IMG/VR virus record: IMGVR_UViG_3300025949_000011
Location: 1-40,634 of that record
Direction: 5' to 3' (one strand)
Source: a virus
Length of the DNA: 40,634 nt
Below are positions 26,392-32,646 of the stretch, piece by piece. Position numbers and translations under genes: made by a program. Under the pieces are notes generated by a model. That model was not told the origin of the DNA, did no database searches, and was given only the letters and a program-made list of their open reading frames with translations. Within the stretch, counting starts at the first letter, position 1, and each line of letters begins with the position of its first letter.

Positions 26392-26586
26392 CTATTTACC
26401 TTCGTCTTGAATGTCTTTTAACTTGTCACACTTCGCAGTGCCGTCATTACCCCATTGTCCCGTATGTATTTCTAGAGTAATGGGAACATCACAAGCTCTT
26501 TGCAGCCCCTTTAATGCATTGGTAAATTCATCCCCGCGATTGCTACAGCCAGTAAGTAAAATCAAAATTACAAATAACCTTTTCAT
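26392..26586 (-). CDS. Small lipoprotein (64 aa)
   Basis: The N-terminus MKRLFVILILLTGCSNRGD is a short signal peptide with the lipobox L-T-G-C, so Cys14 would be lipidated after signal peptidase II cleavage. Two more cysteines follow. Such phage lipoproteins can act in superinfection exclusion or envelope modification; that is inference. Confidence 0.65.
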   Translation of the reverse strand: MKRLFVILILLTGCSNRGDEFTNALKGLQRACDVPITLEIHTGQWGNDGTAKCDKLKDIQDEGK

Positions 26587-26622
26587 CGCATTACCATCAA
26601 TTGAAAATATAACACCCTAGGC

Positions 26623-26946
26623 TTATCGTGTGTTTCCCACATCTTTATTTATGCTTGACTTGGCCTTCCTTTCTCGCCATTTATTTCTAAGCACGTCTGG
26701 AAATATAAATCTGTATTCTTTGACTTGATAAGCAATATCATTGATTAGTTCTGCTGTTTGTTTGTCTTCACAAAACCAATGTGCCGCCGTTTCTAGCGAA
26801 CCGGCAATGCGATCACTGCATTCTCCTGCGTATTTCTGCCTCAGCTTGTCATCAATTGTTTCATAGCCAACACGATAAAGGCCATACATTACAATCACCA
26901 ATATCAGTGCACAAATTATCAGCCCTAAATATTGAAAAAATATCAT
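26623..26946 (-). CDS. Single-pass membrane protein (107 aa)
   Basis: Residues about 4-26 form a hydrophobic helix (YLGLIICALILVIVMYGLYRVG), followed by a charged soluble domain containing one pair of cysteines. Not recognised. Confidence 0.55.
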   Translation of the reverse strand: MIFFQYLGLIICALILVIVMYGLYRVGYETIDDKLRQKYAGECSDRIAGSLETAAHWFCEDKQTAELINDIAYQVKEYRFIFPDVLRNKWRERKAKSSINKDVGNTR

Positions 26947-26969
26947 CTCCCGCTCCTGCTGTTAAATCG

Positions 26970-27422
26970 CTATGATTTTGCCATCTTCTTTAATGCGTCA
27001 AAGTCTATCACTCTAGTTGTTTTGACTGATGTAATCTCCCAGTTTTTGACGCGAGTCTTGAAAGATTCAACGCTATCAATAGATCGTCTTTCGATAGGGC
27101 AGCCAATTGCTTTTGCGTTTGCCAATGCTTCTTGCCAGCGAATATCAATCTCTTTCCCTTGTTTAGGAATCGCAATCGTAGACCACTTATTCACCATTTG
27201 AATGCGAACTACGTTACGGAATTTCATTTGCCATGAAAGACAAGTAAGCGGTTCACCATAAGTTGGAGAGCGTTTGTTGTTATCACGCTGGTTAGTAGCC
27301 CATTCAACAAAAGCATCAACTGTTCTTTGTTCGTCAAGCTGAGGATATTCTCTCTCTAGCCATGCTTTAGTGGATTCTGATAGAGAGAAGTTATCAGGGA
27401 TTGTATGAGGTAAGAGTTTCAT
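26970..27422 (-). CDS. DnaT-like replication protein (150 aa)
   Basis: Residues about 40-75 read VEWATNQRDNNKRSPTYGEPLTCLSWQMKFRN, close to the DnaT-type C-terminal signature (F..W......W..KFRN) of primosomal and phage replication proteins that bind single-stranded DNA. A basic C-terminal region follows. It overlaps the methyltransferase gene by 4 nt. Since no helicase or primase is seen in the genome, it may help load the host replisome; that is an inference. Confidence 0.55.
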   Translation of the reverse strand: MKLLPHTIPDNFSLSESTKAWLEREYPQLDEQRTVDAFVEWATNQRDNNKRSPTYGEPLTCLSWQMKFRNVVRIQMVNKWSTIAIPKQGKEIDIRWQEALANAKAIGCPIERRSIDSVESFKTRVKNWEITSVKTTRVIDFDALKKMAKS

Positions 27423-28153
27423 TTCTTTTTCTCAGCTATGCAGATAGTATCGTTATGCGCTCCACCATGGCAGCAAAGCATTATTTCAATCAATTCAAAT
27501 CCCCTTCCCTTGCCCATCCCTACAGTGTTCCAGCCGAATGAAAGCACAATTGCACCAGGAGCAAGTACCGGCATCAATGCATCGCGTACGCGCTTGTATA
27601 ATAGCGCTGACTGTGTTTCCTTCATGCCAACTTCCATGCCAATTGACTTGTAACATTCACTGATCTGGCGCGGGCTATAAGGCGGATCGAATAGCACTAA
27701 ATCGGCCTTAACTTTTGAATCAGCAAGCCCATGCAAAAACATTTCTGCATCCATATGGTACTGTGCGGTAGTTTCAGGGTTTAGATCATTGGTATAAGTA
27801 GCCCAATCCTTGTTACGCGCGAACGGATCAATTGAGCAAACTGATTTTTCCATGTATCGCTGCACAAATTCCCCAATTGGCTTAACGCTAAAAGTGTCAT
27901 GATTTGGCATTGCCCAAGTCCTGCTGAATTTCATTGCTTGCGCTGCGCATGCTTCGTAATACTCTGAAAGGTCTTTGTAATATTGCCTAAGCGCACGCTC
28001 GTAACCACGTTCATCAGTGCTTCCATAGTGTGCTTTTGGATATGAGGCTGGATAGCGGAAATCTTCTATATCAGGCATCTTTGGCTTGACCGCATTATCT
28101 GACTCTCCGCCACTTAAATCCGCCTCTTCCCACATTCCTGGTAATTCATTCAT
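27419..28153 (-). CDS. Putative DNA adenine methyltransferase
   Basis: The product is 244 residues. CSIDPFARNKDWATYTNDLNPE resembles the SAM-binding motif I and following acidic loop, and DLVLFDPPYSPRQISECYK contains the catalytic DPPY motif of N6-adenine methyltransferases. A C-terminal strand PGAIVLSFGWNTVGMG follows. No cognate restriction gene is nearby, so self-protection of phage DNA against host restriction is more likely than a restriction-modification system. The N-terminal ~110 residues are helical and may hold target recognition. GGAGACAATC precedes the ATG. Confidence 0.7.
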   Translation of the reverse strand: MNELPGMWEEADLSGGESDNAVKPKMPDIEDFRYPASYPKAHYGSTDERGYERALRQYYKDLSEYYEACAAQAMKFSRTWAMPNHDTFSVKPIGEFVQRYMEKSVCSIDPFARNKDWATYTNDLNPETTAQYHMDAEMFLHGLADSKVKADLVLFDPPYSPRQISECYKSIGMEVGMKETQSALLYKRVRDALMPVLAPGAIVLSFGWNTVGMGKGRGFELIEIMLCCHGGAHNDTICIAEKKK

Positions 28154-28191
28154 GATTGTCTCCAGATAGTTCGCATTTCGCTAACCTGTAA

Positions 28192-28434
28192 TCAGGATGC
28201 AAGCGGTAAGCTTTCTCGTCTGGTTACATTCGCAGGATGGCATTTATCTTCAAAATCGATATGGGCGACGTTGCAATTATGACGGCGGCACCAAATCTGT
28301 AACCCCTGCTTTGTGAAACCGACCTCGTTCATTCCCCAGTCTTTCGGAGAAATACCTTTCGGCCTTTCTTCTAAGCACTTCACACAATGCAGATAACTTG
28401 TAATCGATAGTTCATTTGAAATTTTTCTAGCCAT
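28192..28434 (-). CDS. Conserved phage protein with Cys/His residues (80 aa)
   Basis: The pattern LHCVKCLEERPKGISPKDWG ... LQIWCRRHNCNVAHIDF is a recurrent small phage family with a CxxC and a C-x-x-H-x-C group. The function is unknown. AAGGTGATTT precedes the ATG. Confidence 0.6.
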   Translation of the reverse strand: MARKISNELSITSYLHCVKCLEERPKGISPKDWGMNEVGFTKQGLQIWCRRHNCNVAHIDFEDKCHPANVTRRESLPLAS

Positions 28435-28463
28435 AAATCACCTTTATTTAGAGAATAAAACAT

Positions 28464-28532
28464 CTATGAGCCTTGGGACGCCCCACTATTCTGAATCTGT
28501 GCCGATGCATAGCTCTTGTCTGTTATCGTCAT
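28464..28532 (-). CDS. Possible 22-residue peptide with a very strong ribosome-binding site
   Basis: AGGAGGTGAAAGG immediately precedes an ATG followed by 22 sense codons and TAG. The ribosome-binding site is the strongest in the window, yet the frame lies fully inside the region proposed to encode a plus-strand RNA, so it may be coincidental. Confidence 0.25.
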   Translation of the reverse strand: MTITDKSYASAQIQNSGASQGS

Positions 28533-28875
28533 CCTTTCACCTCCTGGTACTAGGACAGTCCCCACCAGCAGTTCTGCACTACGGGCTTGCGTCTCAAAAA
28601 ACGTTTTTGACCCCCGTTTCGGCACAGGAATCAACCTACGGCTCACATAGGTGACAAAAGCAGCTACTTTTCTGGCGGACCCCGATAGCAAACGGGTACG
28701 ACTACGCGCGCCTTGGCGGGTTACAAGGCGTGCAGACTGATAGAAGGGGTTGCGGCTAGGGCAGGATGCCATTAGAATTTGGCTATCCGGGTGACTAGTG
28801 CTTTTAGTTACCTTCAGGGCAGTCGAGGTTAGCGCCTCGCAACACTGAGCCGCTTCAACAGCGGCTTTTTGTTTT
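28470..28875 (+). ncRNA. Candidate structured non-coding RNA, antisense to surrounding operon
   Basis: No supported gene lies in this region. On the plus strand I can pair 28594-28600/28604-28610, 28681-28684/28693-28696, 28706-28714/28725-28733 (9 bp, one G.U), 28764-28771/28780-28788 (8 bp, one bulge), 28790-28797/28805-28812 (8 bp, one G.U) and 28824-28828/28835-28839, ending in an intrinsic terminator. The G.U pairs would be A.C mismatches on the other strand, which points to plus-strand transcription. The 5' end is not defined. Known phage RNAs found near tRNA genes (GOLLD, ROOL) are possible relatives, but I cannot confirm this. Confidence 0.55.
28848..28875 (+). terminator. Intrinsic terminator on the plus strand
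   Basis: AGCCGC-TTCAACA-GCGGCT is followed by TTTTGTTTT on the plus strand. There is no U-run on the minus side, so it acts on plus-strand transcription although the flanking genes are on the minus strand. Confidence 0.8.
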
Positions 28876-28927
28876 ATATCACTGTCAGTTATTCCTGACA
28901 AGCGAAATGTGCGTTGGCTGATTGTCA

Positions 28928-29001
28928 TGGCTGGCGAATCAGGACTCGAACCTGAATTAGCGATGTCAAAGACCGCTGTCCTACCATTAGACGATTCGCC
29001 A
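28928..29001 (-). tRNA. tRNA-Gln (anticodon TTG), CCA encoded
   Basis: A full cloverleaf: acceptor TGGCGAA/TTCGCCA, D arm GTCT...AGGAC, anticodon stem GCGGT/ATCGC around loop CTTTGAC (anticodon TTG), T arm TCAGG-TTCGAGT-CCTGA, discriminator G and encoded CCA. It lies 4 nt after the tRNA-Gly. Confidence 0.93.
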
Positions 29002-29005
29002 ATAT

Positions 29006-29080
29006 TGGAGCGGCATGAGAGATTTGAACTCTCGACCCTATGGATGGAAGCCATATGCTCTACCACTGAGCTAATGCCGC
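29006..29080 (-). tRNA. tRNA-Gly (anticodon TCC), CCA encoded
   Basis: A full cloverleaf: acceptor GCGGCAT/ATGCCGC, D arm GCTC...GAGC, anticodon stem TATGG/CCATA around CTTCCAT (anticodon TCC), T arm GAGAG-TTCAAAT-CTCTC, discriminator T and encoded CCA. Its 5' part overlaps the end of a small membrane-protein gene. Confidence 0.93.
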
Positions 29081-29224
29081 GTAACCGACTCCCATAAACA
29101 GAACCGCAAATACTAGCATTCTGATTGCTGCTTGTTTATTTGACTCATTATCATCTGTGGCGATGAGAACAAACCAGATCATAAATAGGATTATTTCACA
29201 CACTACAAAATTAAACTTACTCAT
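29060..29224 (-). CDS. Small two-helix membrane protein (54 aa) overlapping tRNA-Gly
   Basis: AAGGTG precedes the ATG. Residues about 5-22 and 37-52 are hydrophobic helices around a charged loop (ATDDNESNKQAAIR). The last seven codons, including TAG, lie inside the 5' part of tRNA-Gly, so tRNA processing would cut this mRNA. The function is unknown. Confidence 0.55.
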   Translation of the reverse strand: MSKFNFVVCEIILFMIWFVLIATDDNESNKQAAIRMLVFAVLFMGVGYAALAQW

Positions 29225-29241
29225 CTCAACACCTTTTCTGG

Positions 29242-29412
29242 TTACAAGCTAAAGGGAGGGTTAGTTGGCTCTTCCATATCGTCATCTTCTACATCTGACC
29301 AGTAACCGCCTGCGCCTTCGCAATCGTCGCATATGTGCCACTGCTAAATAGTTACATTCCATCCGCATTCTCCATCGCAGGTTTTACAAACAATGAATTT
29401 CTTATCGCTCAT
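29242..29412 (-). pseudogene. Zinc-finger gene interrupted by an in-frame amber codon
   Basis: Twenty-two codons (MSDKKFIVCKTCDGECGWNVTI) are followed by TAG at 29346-29344, and the same frame then continues QWHICDDCEGAGGYWSDVEDDD to a TAA. CxxC...C before the stop and CxxCxGxG after it form one zinc motif, so this was or is one gene. A single GAG-to-TAG change would explain it. Neither tRNA here decodes UAG. Read-through, sequencing error and a recent nonsense mutation are all possible. Confidence 0.6.
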
Positions 29413-29434
29413 ATCAATACCTATTGGTGAAATC

Positions 29435-29620
29435 TTAGTTTGATGAATCTAATTTTTCCGCGATGTGCACCAGAAGTGCCTCAATAGAAGCTAATCTATA
29501 TACAGAGACAGCCTGCATACCGGCTTCCTGTCTTCCTCGATATCCCTCCCTTATGCGGTCTAAATTACTGTCCCATTCTTTTGGATCACATATCGGGCAA
29601 TTGCATTTGTTGTCGCTCAT
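29435..29620 (-). CDS. Small protein with N-terminal cysteines (61 aa)
   Basis: MSDNKCNCPICDPKEW carries a CxCxxC cluster, and the rest is helical. Not recognised. Confidence 0.5.
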   Translation of the reverse strand: MSDNKCNCPICDPKEWDSNLDRIREGYRGRQEAGMQAVSVYRLASIEALLVHIAEKLDSSN

Positions 29621-29635
29621 AATCTTCCTATAGTA

Positions 29636-29821
29636 TTATAGAGTTGAGGGTTTACGAATCCATTGATTCTCAACTTCATTAAATCTTATGCATTTTTCCT
29701 TATAATCATCATAGTAATATAGCTTTTCTGAATCATGAATAACGCCAGTTATTTCATGTAAAGAGCCATCAGTCGTTAGGCTGATAACATCGCCAATTTC
29801 AAAACTCATTTTATCGCTCAT
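29636..29821 (-). CDS. Small beta-rich protein (61 aa)
   Basis: FEIGDVISLTTDGSLHEITGVIHD reads as a small SH3-like barrel. It starts in an ATGA overlap with the previous gene. The function is unknown. Confidence 0.5.
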   Translation of the reverse strand: MSDKMSFEIGDVISLTTDGSLHEITGVIHDSEKLYYYDDYKEKCIRFNEVENQWIRKPSTL

Positions 29822-30018
29822 GATTTTCTCTTGTCTTGTGGGTTAAGTTCGGATAGGGCTTTGGTTAGCCAGTCACGCAGGGCAATAGCTTCATCACGAT
29901 TAGCTATGCAGATTTCTGTGTTGCTATCTTCAATATATAATGCGCCATTATCACCAACACATGCCGCCAATTTATTAATGATCAATTGGTCTACATAGTT
30001 AAAATATGACTCACTCAT
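29818..30018 (-). CDS. Small protein (66 aa)
   Basis: An alpha-beta-beta-alpha pattern (QLIINKLAACVG, ALYIEDS, EICIANRDEAIALRDWLTKALSEL). Unrecognised. Overlaps both neighbours by 4 nt. Confidence 0.55.
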   Translation of the reverse strand: MSESYFNYVDQLIINKLAACVGDNGALYIEDSNTEICIANRDEAIALRDWLTKALSELNPQDKRKS

Positions 30019-30254
30019 CCCCGCTCTCCTGTGTCGGTTGCAGCGATGTCGGCTAGGGCTTTACATGCAATCTCATGCGCTTGATCGTCGCAGTGGTTAT
30101 CTATCTCCTTCAACGCTTCAATCGCCCGCTCTGCTCGTGCTTCGTGATACTTAGAAAGAGCATCAAAATATTCTAATAGCTCCTGCTTGCGCGAGATTGA
30201 CGACTGAAACAGATACCCCTCTCTGAGCTTAGGCTTTGGTGGAATGTTACTCAT
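30015..30254 (-). CDS. Small helical protein (79 aa)
   Basis: I chose the ATG at 30254, preceded by GGGAGAAAG, over a much longer upstream frame that overlaps the preceding gene. Residues about 25-55 form a charged helix (YFDALSKYHEARAERAIEALKEI). Unknown function. Confidence 0.55.
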   Translation of the reverse strand: MSNIPPKPKLREGYLFQSSISRKQELLEYFDALSKYHEARAERAIEALKEIDNHCDDQAHEIACKALADIAATDTGERG

Positions 30255-30591
30255 GGCTTTCTCCCGAAGCGCCATATGGCGCAATTGCAGTCGAGGACTG
30301 CTGTTTAATGGCAGCGTCGAAATCATGAAGCCATTCTTCAAAGCGTCCGCCGGTTTGTAATTCTGACCACGGAGCAATATCGCCATTCAGATGTAATCCG
30401 CTTACTCCATAAGGTTCATTGATCAATGAAGCTACCGCGCCCAGTCCTTTCTGTTTTAGCGTCACATCTTGCTCCAGCTCTTTAACTCGCTGCTCTAGCT
30501 CTGCTATTTTTGCCCGCGCCTGTCTCAACGCTAATTCTTGCTGTTGTGCCGTTATGGCAAACGAGAATGTTGGCTCAATATCGTCACTCAT
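30247..30591 (-). CDS. Coiled-coil protein (114 aa)
   Basis: Residues about 15-50 are a heptad-rich coiled coil (QQELALRQARAKIAELEQRVKELEQ), followed by a mixed region. The type is common among small phage accessory proteins; the function is unknown. Confidence 0.6.
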   Translation of the reverse strand: MSDDIEPTFSFAITAQQQELALRQARAKIAELEQRVKELEQDVTLKQKGLGAVASLINEPYGVSGLHLNGDIAPWSELQTGGRFEEWLHDFDAAIKQQSSTAIAPYGASGESHE

Positions 30592-30824
30592 GGCGTATTC
30601 CTCGGGTCTATGTTTGGATCAGCAAAGAACACGTCTACTATCTCAGCGGCTTTGTTTAATGGCTGGCCGTGAGCGTCATGATTAGAGCACTCTTTACACG
30701 CATCTAGCGCTCTCTCAAACCAATACTTGTAATAACACAATAGATCACGCTGATAGTTGTAGTGATCTACAGGGACATGGAGTACAGCATCACGGCTGGT
30801 AGTTTCGGGTTGTGGCTTTTTCAT
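30588..30824 (-). CDS. Small protein (78 aa)
   Basis: Tyr- and Trp-rich helix (YNYQRDLLCYYKYWFERALDACKE) followed by an acidic end. Not recognised. ATGA-coupled to both neighbours. Confidence 0.55.
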   Translation of the reverse strand: MKKPQPETTSRDAVLHVPVDHYNYQRDLLCYYKYWFERALDACKECSNHDAHGQPLNKAAEIVDVFFADPNIDPRNTP

Positions 30825-31051
30825 TTACTGCTCCAGCTAAAATATACACAATCTTCTTTCAGCTCTTCCCGGCGATTAATGAAGCCATGCGTAGGCATAG
30901 GAAGACTTCCAGATGTTGCCCAGCGCTTAGAGGCTGGCAATTTTGGAATTACAACCTCATATGTGCATCGGCCATCACCAGATGGGTGAAGCTTGCCAGC
31001 TGATGTCTTTTTCCATTCTGCATATTTGCAATATGTGCAGTTTTTCATCAT
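30821..31051 (-). CDS. Small cysteine-containing protein (76 aa)
   Basis: From the ATG at 31051 (MKNCTYCKYAEWKKT) there is a CxxC, a later Cys in GRCTYEVV and one in KEDCVYFSW, giving a possible four-Cys metal site typical of small phage proteins. ATGA overlap fixes the start. Confidence 0.6.
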   Translation of the reverse strand: MMKNCTYCKYAEWKKTSAGKLHPSGDGRCTYEVVIPKLPASKRWATSGSLPMPTHGFINRREELKEDCVYFSWSSK

Positions 31052-31371
31052 TCCCACCTTAAGCTTAGTCGAATGTCATTAATGCCTCTATCCTTACCTG
31101 TAGCAATGCTGCTTTCATGGCGAACAGCAATGCCTACCTTGTATCTATTTACATTCCATTGGTAACCCAACATGACGCTAGCATAGGGGTTTTTCGTATA
31201 GTTAACATCGTACATGCGCCACATATTGAGCTTATAAGGCTTATTATCAATAGTGATATCGCAGTCTGGAAGCTGTGACAGCTGTTGACGTGCGCTTAAT
31301 GCTACTTCAGCGAATGGCCCTGCATAGGCAGAGGCTGCCAGTAGGGATAGTAGAAGTATTCGTTTGATCAT
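31048..31371 (-). CDS. Secreted outer-membrane-like protein (107 aa)
   Basis: The N-terminus MIKRILLLSLLAASAYAGPF is a signal peptide with an AYA cleavage site near residue 17. The C-terminal half has alternating hydrophobic strands (SVMLGYQWNVNRYKVGIAVRHESS, INDIRLSLRWE) like a small beta-barrel or its fragment, ending in an aromatic-charged pair. It may alter the cell surface (for example to block other phages); that is inference from the signal peptide and position. Confidence 0.55.
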   Translation of the reverse strand: MIKRILLLSLLAASAYAGPFAEVALSARQQLSQLPDCDITIDNKPYKLNMWRMYDVNYTKNPYASVMLGYQWNVNRYKVGIAVRHESSIATGKDRGINDIRLSLRWE

Positions 31372-31847
31372 TTCTTTCTCCTTTTTAAATGTGGGTTATC
31401 ATCATAACCATGCTTAACTAGCGATATGAAAGGCTCTCCCCTGCCACGCTTCATATTGCATGGAACGCATACAGGATCAACAATTAAAGGCTGCCTATAA
31501 TCTCTATGGTCGTATTGCATAGCCTGATCGCCGCAATCGGCGCATTTTAATGTTTTGGCATTCGGCAACTCTCCGCGCCTAATGGCTAGGCCAACCTTCC
31601 CAGTAGCCCGACTAATAATCCTAGAATAATAAACATAGCATGTTGGGCATTTTCCGCCTGATTTCCTAGTTGCCGCCTTCTTGCTAATCCATCTCTTTTT
31701 CCCGCATAGTCCGCATGCAACATGGACCCTGCATTCGCTAGGAACATTCGTATATTGACAAAGTTCCATATATTCAATCCATGAATTGATCTCTCCCCAG
31801 CTCTTCGGAGGAGCTAACTCCATAAACCATTCATATATTGTTCTCAT
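31368..31847 (-). CDS. HNH-like zinc-binding protein (159 aa)
   Basis: Two CxxC pairs (CGLC, CPTC) precede a second module LKCADCGDQAMQYDHRDYRQPLIVDPVCVPCNMKRG, which has the CxxC...DH...CxxCN layout of HNH-type zinc-finger nucleases in phages. The second catalytic His is not obvious, so nuclease activity is uncertain. Its start overlaps the HTH gene stop as ATGA, placing it second in the minus-strand transcript. Confidence 0.65.
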   Translation of the reverse strand: MRTIYEWFMELAPPKSWGEINSWIEYMELCQYTNVPSECRVHVACGLCGKKRWISKKAATRKSGGKCPTCYVYYSRIISRATGKVGLAIRRGELPNAKTLKCADCGDQAMQYDHRDYRQPLIVDPVCVPCNMKRGRGEPFISLVKHGYDDNPHLKRRKK

Positions 31848-32017
31848 CTCTTAACCTTTAACAGTTTTTCCAGTGTTGGAATGCTTGGCAGACTTTTCCC
31901 TTTACGGATACTCCATAAGGTGCGCTCGGCAACCTTTGATTTATATGCAATGGCAGCTATCTGCTTTGTGTTACACGATTCTAGCCACGTGCGAAGCTCT
32001 TGTATTTGTTTCAGCAT
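31844..32017 (-). CDS. Minimal helix-turn-helix regulator (57 aa)
   Basis: The frame MLKQIQELRTWLESCNTKQ continues with IAAIAYKSKVAERTLWSIRK and then GKSLPSIPTLEKLLKVKR. Residues 19-38 form the helix-turn-helix (QIAAIAYKSKVAERTLWSIR), with a Cro/XRE-like continuation. It is the first gene of the minus-strand unit, next to the divergent promoters, so it is the natural candidate to control them. The ATG starts exactly where transcription is predicted to begin, so no ribosome-binding site is present; lambda cI transcribed from PRM is a precedent for such leaderless mRNA. Confidence 0.7.
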   Translation of the reverse strand: MLKQIQELRTWLESCNTKQIAAIAYKSKVAERTLWSIRKGKSLPSIPTLEKLLKVKR

Positions 32018-32023
32018 GGGATA

Positions 32024-32052
32024 ACTCTAGCAGATCAAAATAGTTGTTGCAA
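32024..32052 (-). promoter_or_regulatory. Minus-strand promoter (HTH gene), sharing its -35 with the opposite promoter
   Basis: On the minus strand TTGCAA (32052-32047) is followed by a 17-nt spacer and TAGAGT (32029-32024). The predicted start is at 32017, the A of the HTH start codon. Confidence 0.6.
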
Positions 32053-32075
32053 GCTGTTTCAGTATGCAGTAGAGT
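32047..32075 (+). promoter_or_regulatory. Plus-strand promoter (early operon), sharing its -35 with the opposite promoter
   Basis: TTGCAA (32047-32052), a 17-nt spacer and TAGAGT (32070-32075). The predicted start near 32082 leaves an 18-nt leader containing TAGGAGA before the ATG at 32100. Confidence 0.6.
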
Positions 32076-32099
32076 TCGCTAACCAACTAGGAGATAGTC

Positions 32100-32255
32100 A
32101 TGAAAGAAATAATTGGAATAGCAGCGATATTGGTAGTATTACTATTAGTTGTAATTTGCTTTGGATTTGGACGATCATCTGTTGTTCATGATTGTCAACA
32201 CTTGGGGCGATTCTATGAAGATCAAAAGGTGTATGAATGCAAGGAGCAGAAATGA
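32100..32255 (+). CDS. Small membrane protein (51 aa), first gene of plus operon
   Basis: Residues 4-24 are one hydrophobic helix (IIGIAAILVVLLLVVICFGFG), followed by a hydrophilic tail with two cysteines. TAGGAGATAGTC precedes the ATG, and the stop overlaps the next start. Not recognised; it resembles small phage inner-membrane proteins. Confidence 0.65.
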   Translation: MKEIIGIAAILVVLLLVVICFGFGRSSVVHDCQHLGRFYEDQKVYECKEQK

Positions 32256-32506
32256 ACGTATTTGAACAAGCACAAGTCCGCTTACTCATCAACCTGCGTG
32301 CTGTGGGAAGACCTAAATATGATAATAGACGGCTGGGTAATCAGATGGACTGGATCGTTGATAACTTCACTGCTGCAAAGCGTTACTATCATGCGCTCGG
32401 TGAAGTGCTAGATAATCAGTGGGACAAAGAGGCTACTGCATTCTGTAAATGTCAGTACGATCAACAAGTGTTAGCAAGAGAAAACAAGAGACTGGAGGCG
32501 GTATGA
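32252..32506 (+). CDS. Small helical protein (84 aa)
   Basis: The start at 32252 (MNVFEQAQ) is fixed by an ATGA overlap. Predicted all-helical, Gln/Arg-rich. Unknown function. Confidence 0.6.
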   Translation: MNVFEQAQVRLLINLRAVGRPKYDNRRLGNQMDWIVDNFTAAKRYYHALGEVLDNQWDKEATAFCKCQYDQQVLARENKRLEAV

Positions 32507-32646
32507 TCGTTTACAAAGATTGGGAATCATTGAAAAAGCGGAAGGGTAAATTCTCTGGGCATGATCGCTATTACTATCAAGGATTTTTCTTGCTTGGAAT
32601 ATTCCCGCTTTATATCCGCAGGTATTATAAAGGGCCAACAGAATGA
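32503..32646 (+). CDS. Small basic aromatic protein (47 aa)
   Basis: The start at 32503 (MIVYKDWESLKKRKGK) follows GGAGGCGGT and overlaps the previous stop. The C-terminal half is Tyr/Phe/Leu-rich (YYYQGFFLLGIFPLYIRRYY) and could dip into a membrane. Unknown. Confidence 0.55.
   Translation: MIVYKDWESLKKRKGKFSGHDRYYYQGFFLLGIFPLYIRRYYKGPTE

Noticed and set aside
28883-28900. Hairpin TGTCAG/CTGACA after the plus-strand terminator
   Set aside because: A short stem with no U-tract on either strand; not enough to call a terminator or processing site.
28928-29001. tRNA as an amber suppressor for the interrupted zinc-finger gene
   Set aside because: The anticodon loop is CTTTGAC, giving TTG (Gln, CAA/CAG), not CTA.
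28464-29066. A 200-codon minus-strand frame running through both tRNA genes
   Set aside because: It crosses two well-formed tRNAs and the structured RNA region, has no ribosome-binding site at its start, and its composition (Ser/Arg/Thr-rich) is what a stop-free reading of structured RNA gives.
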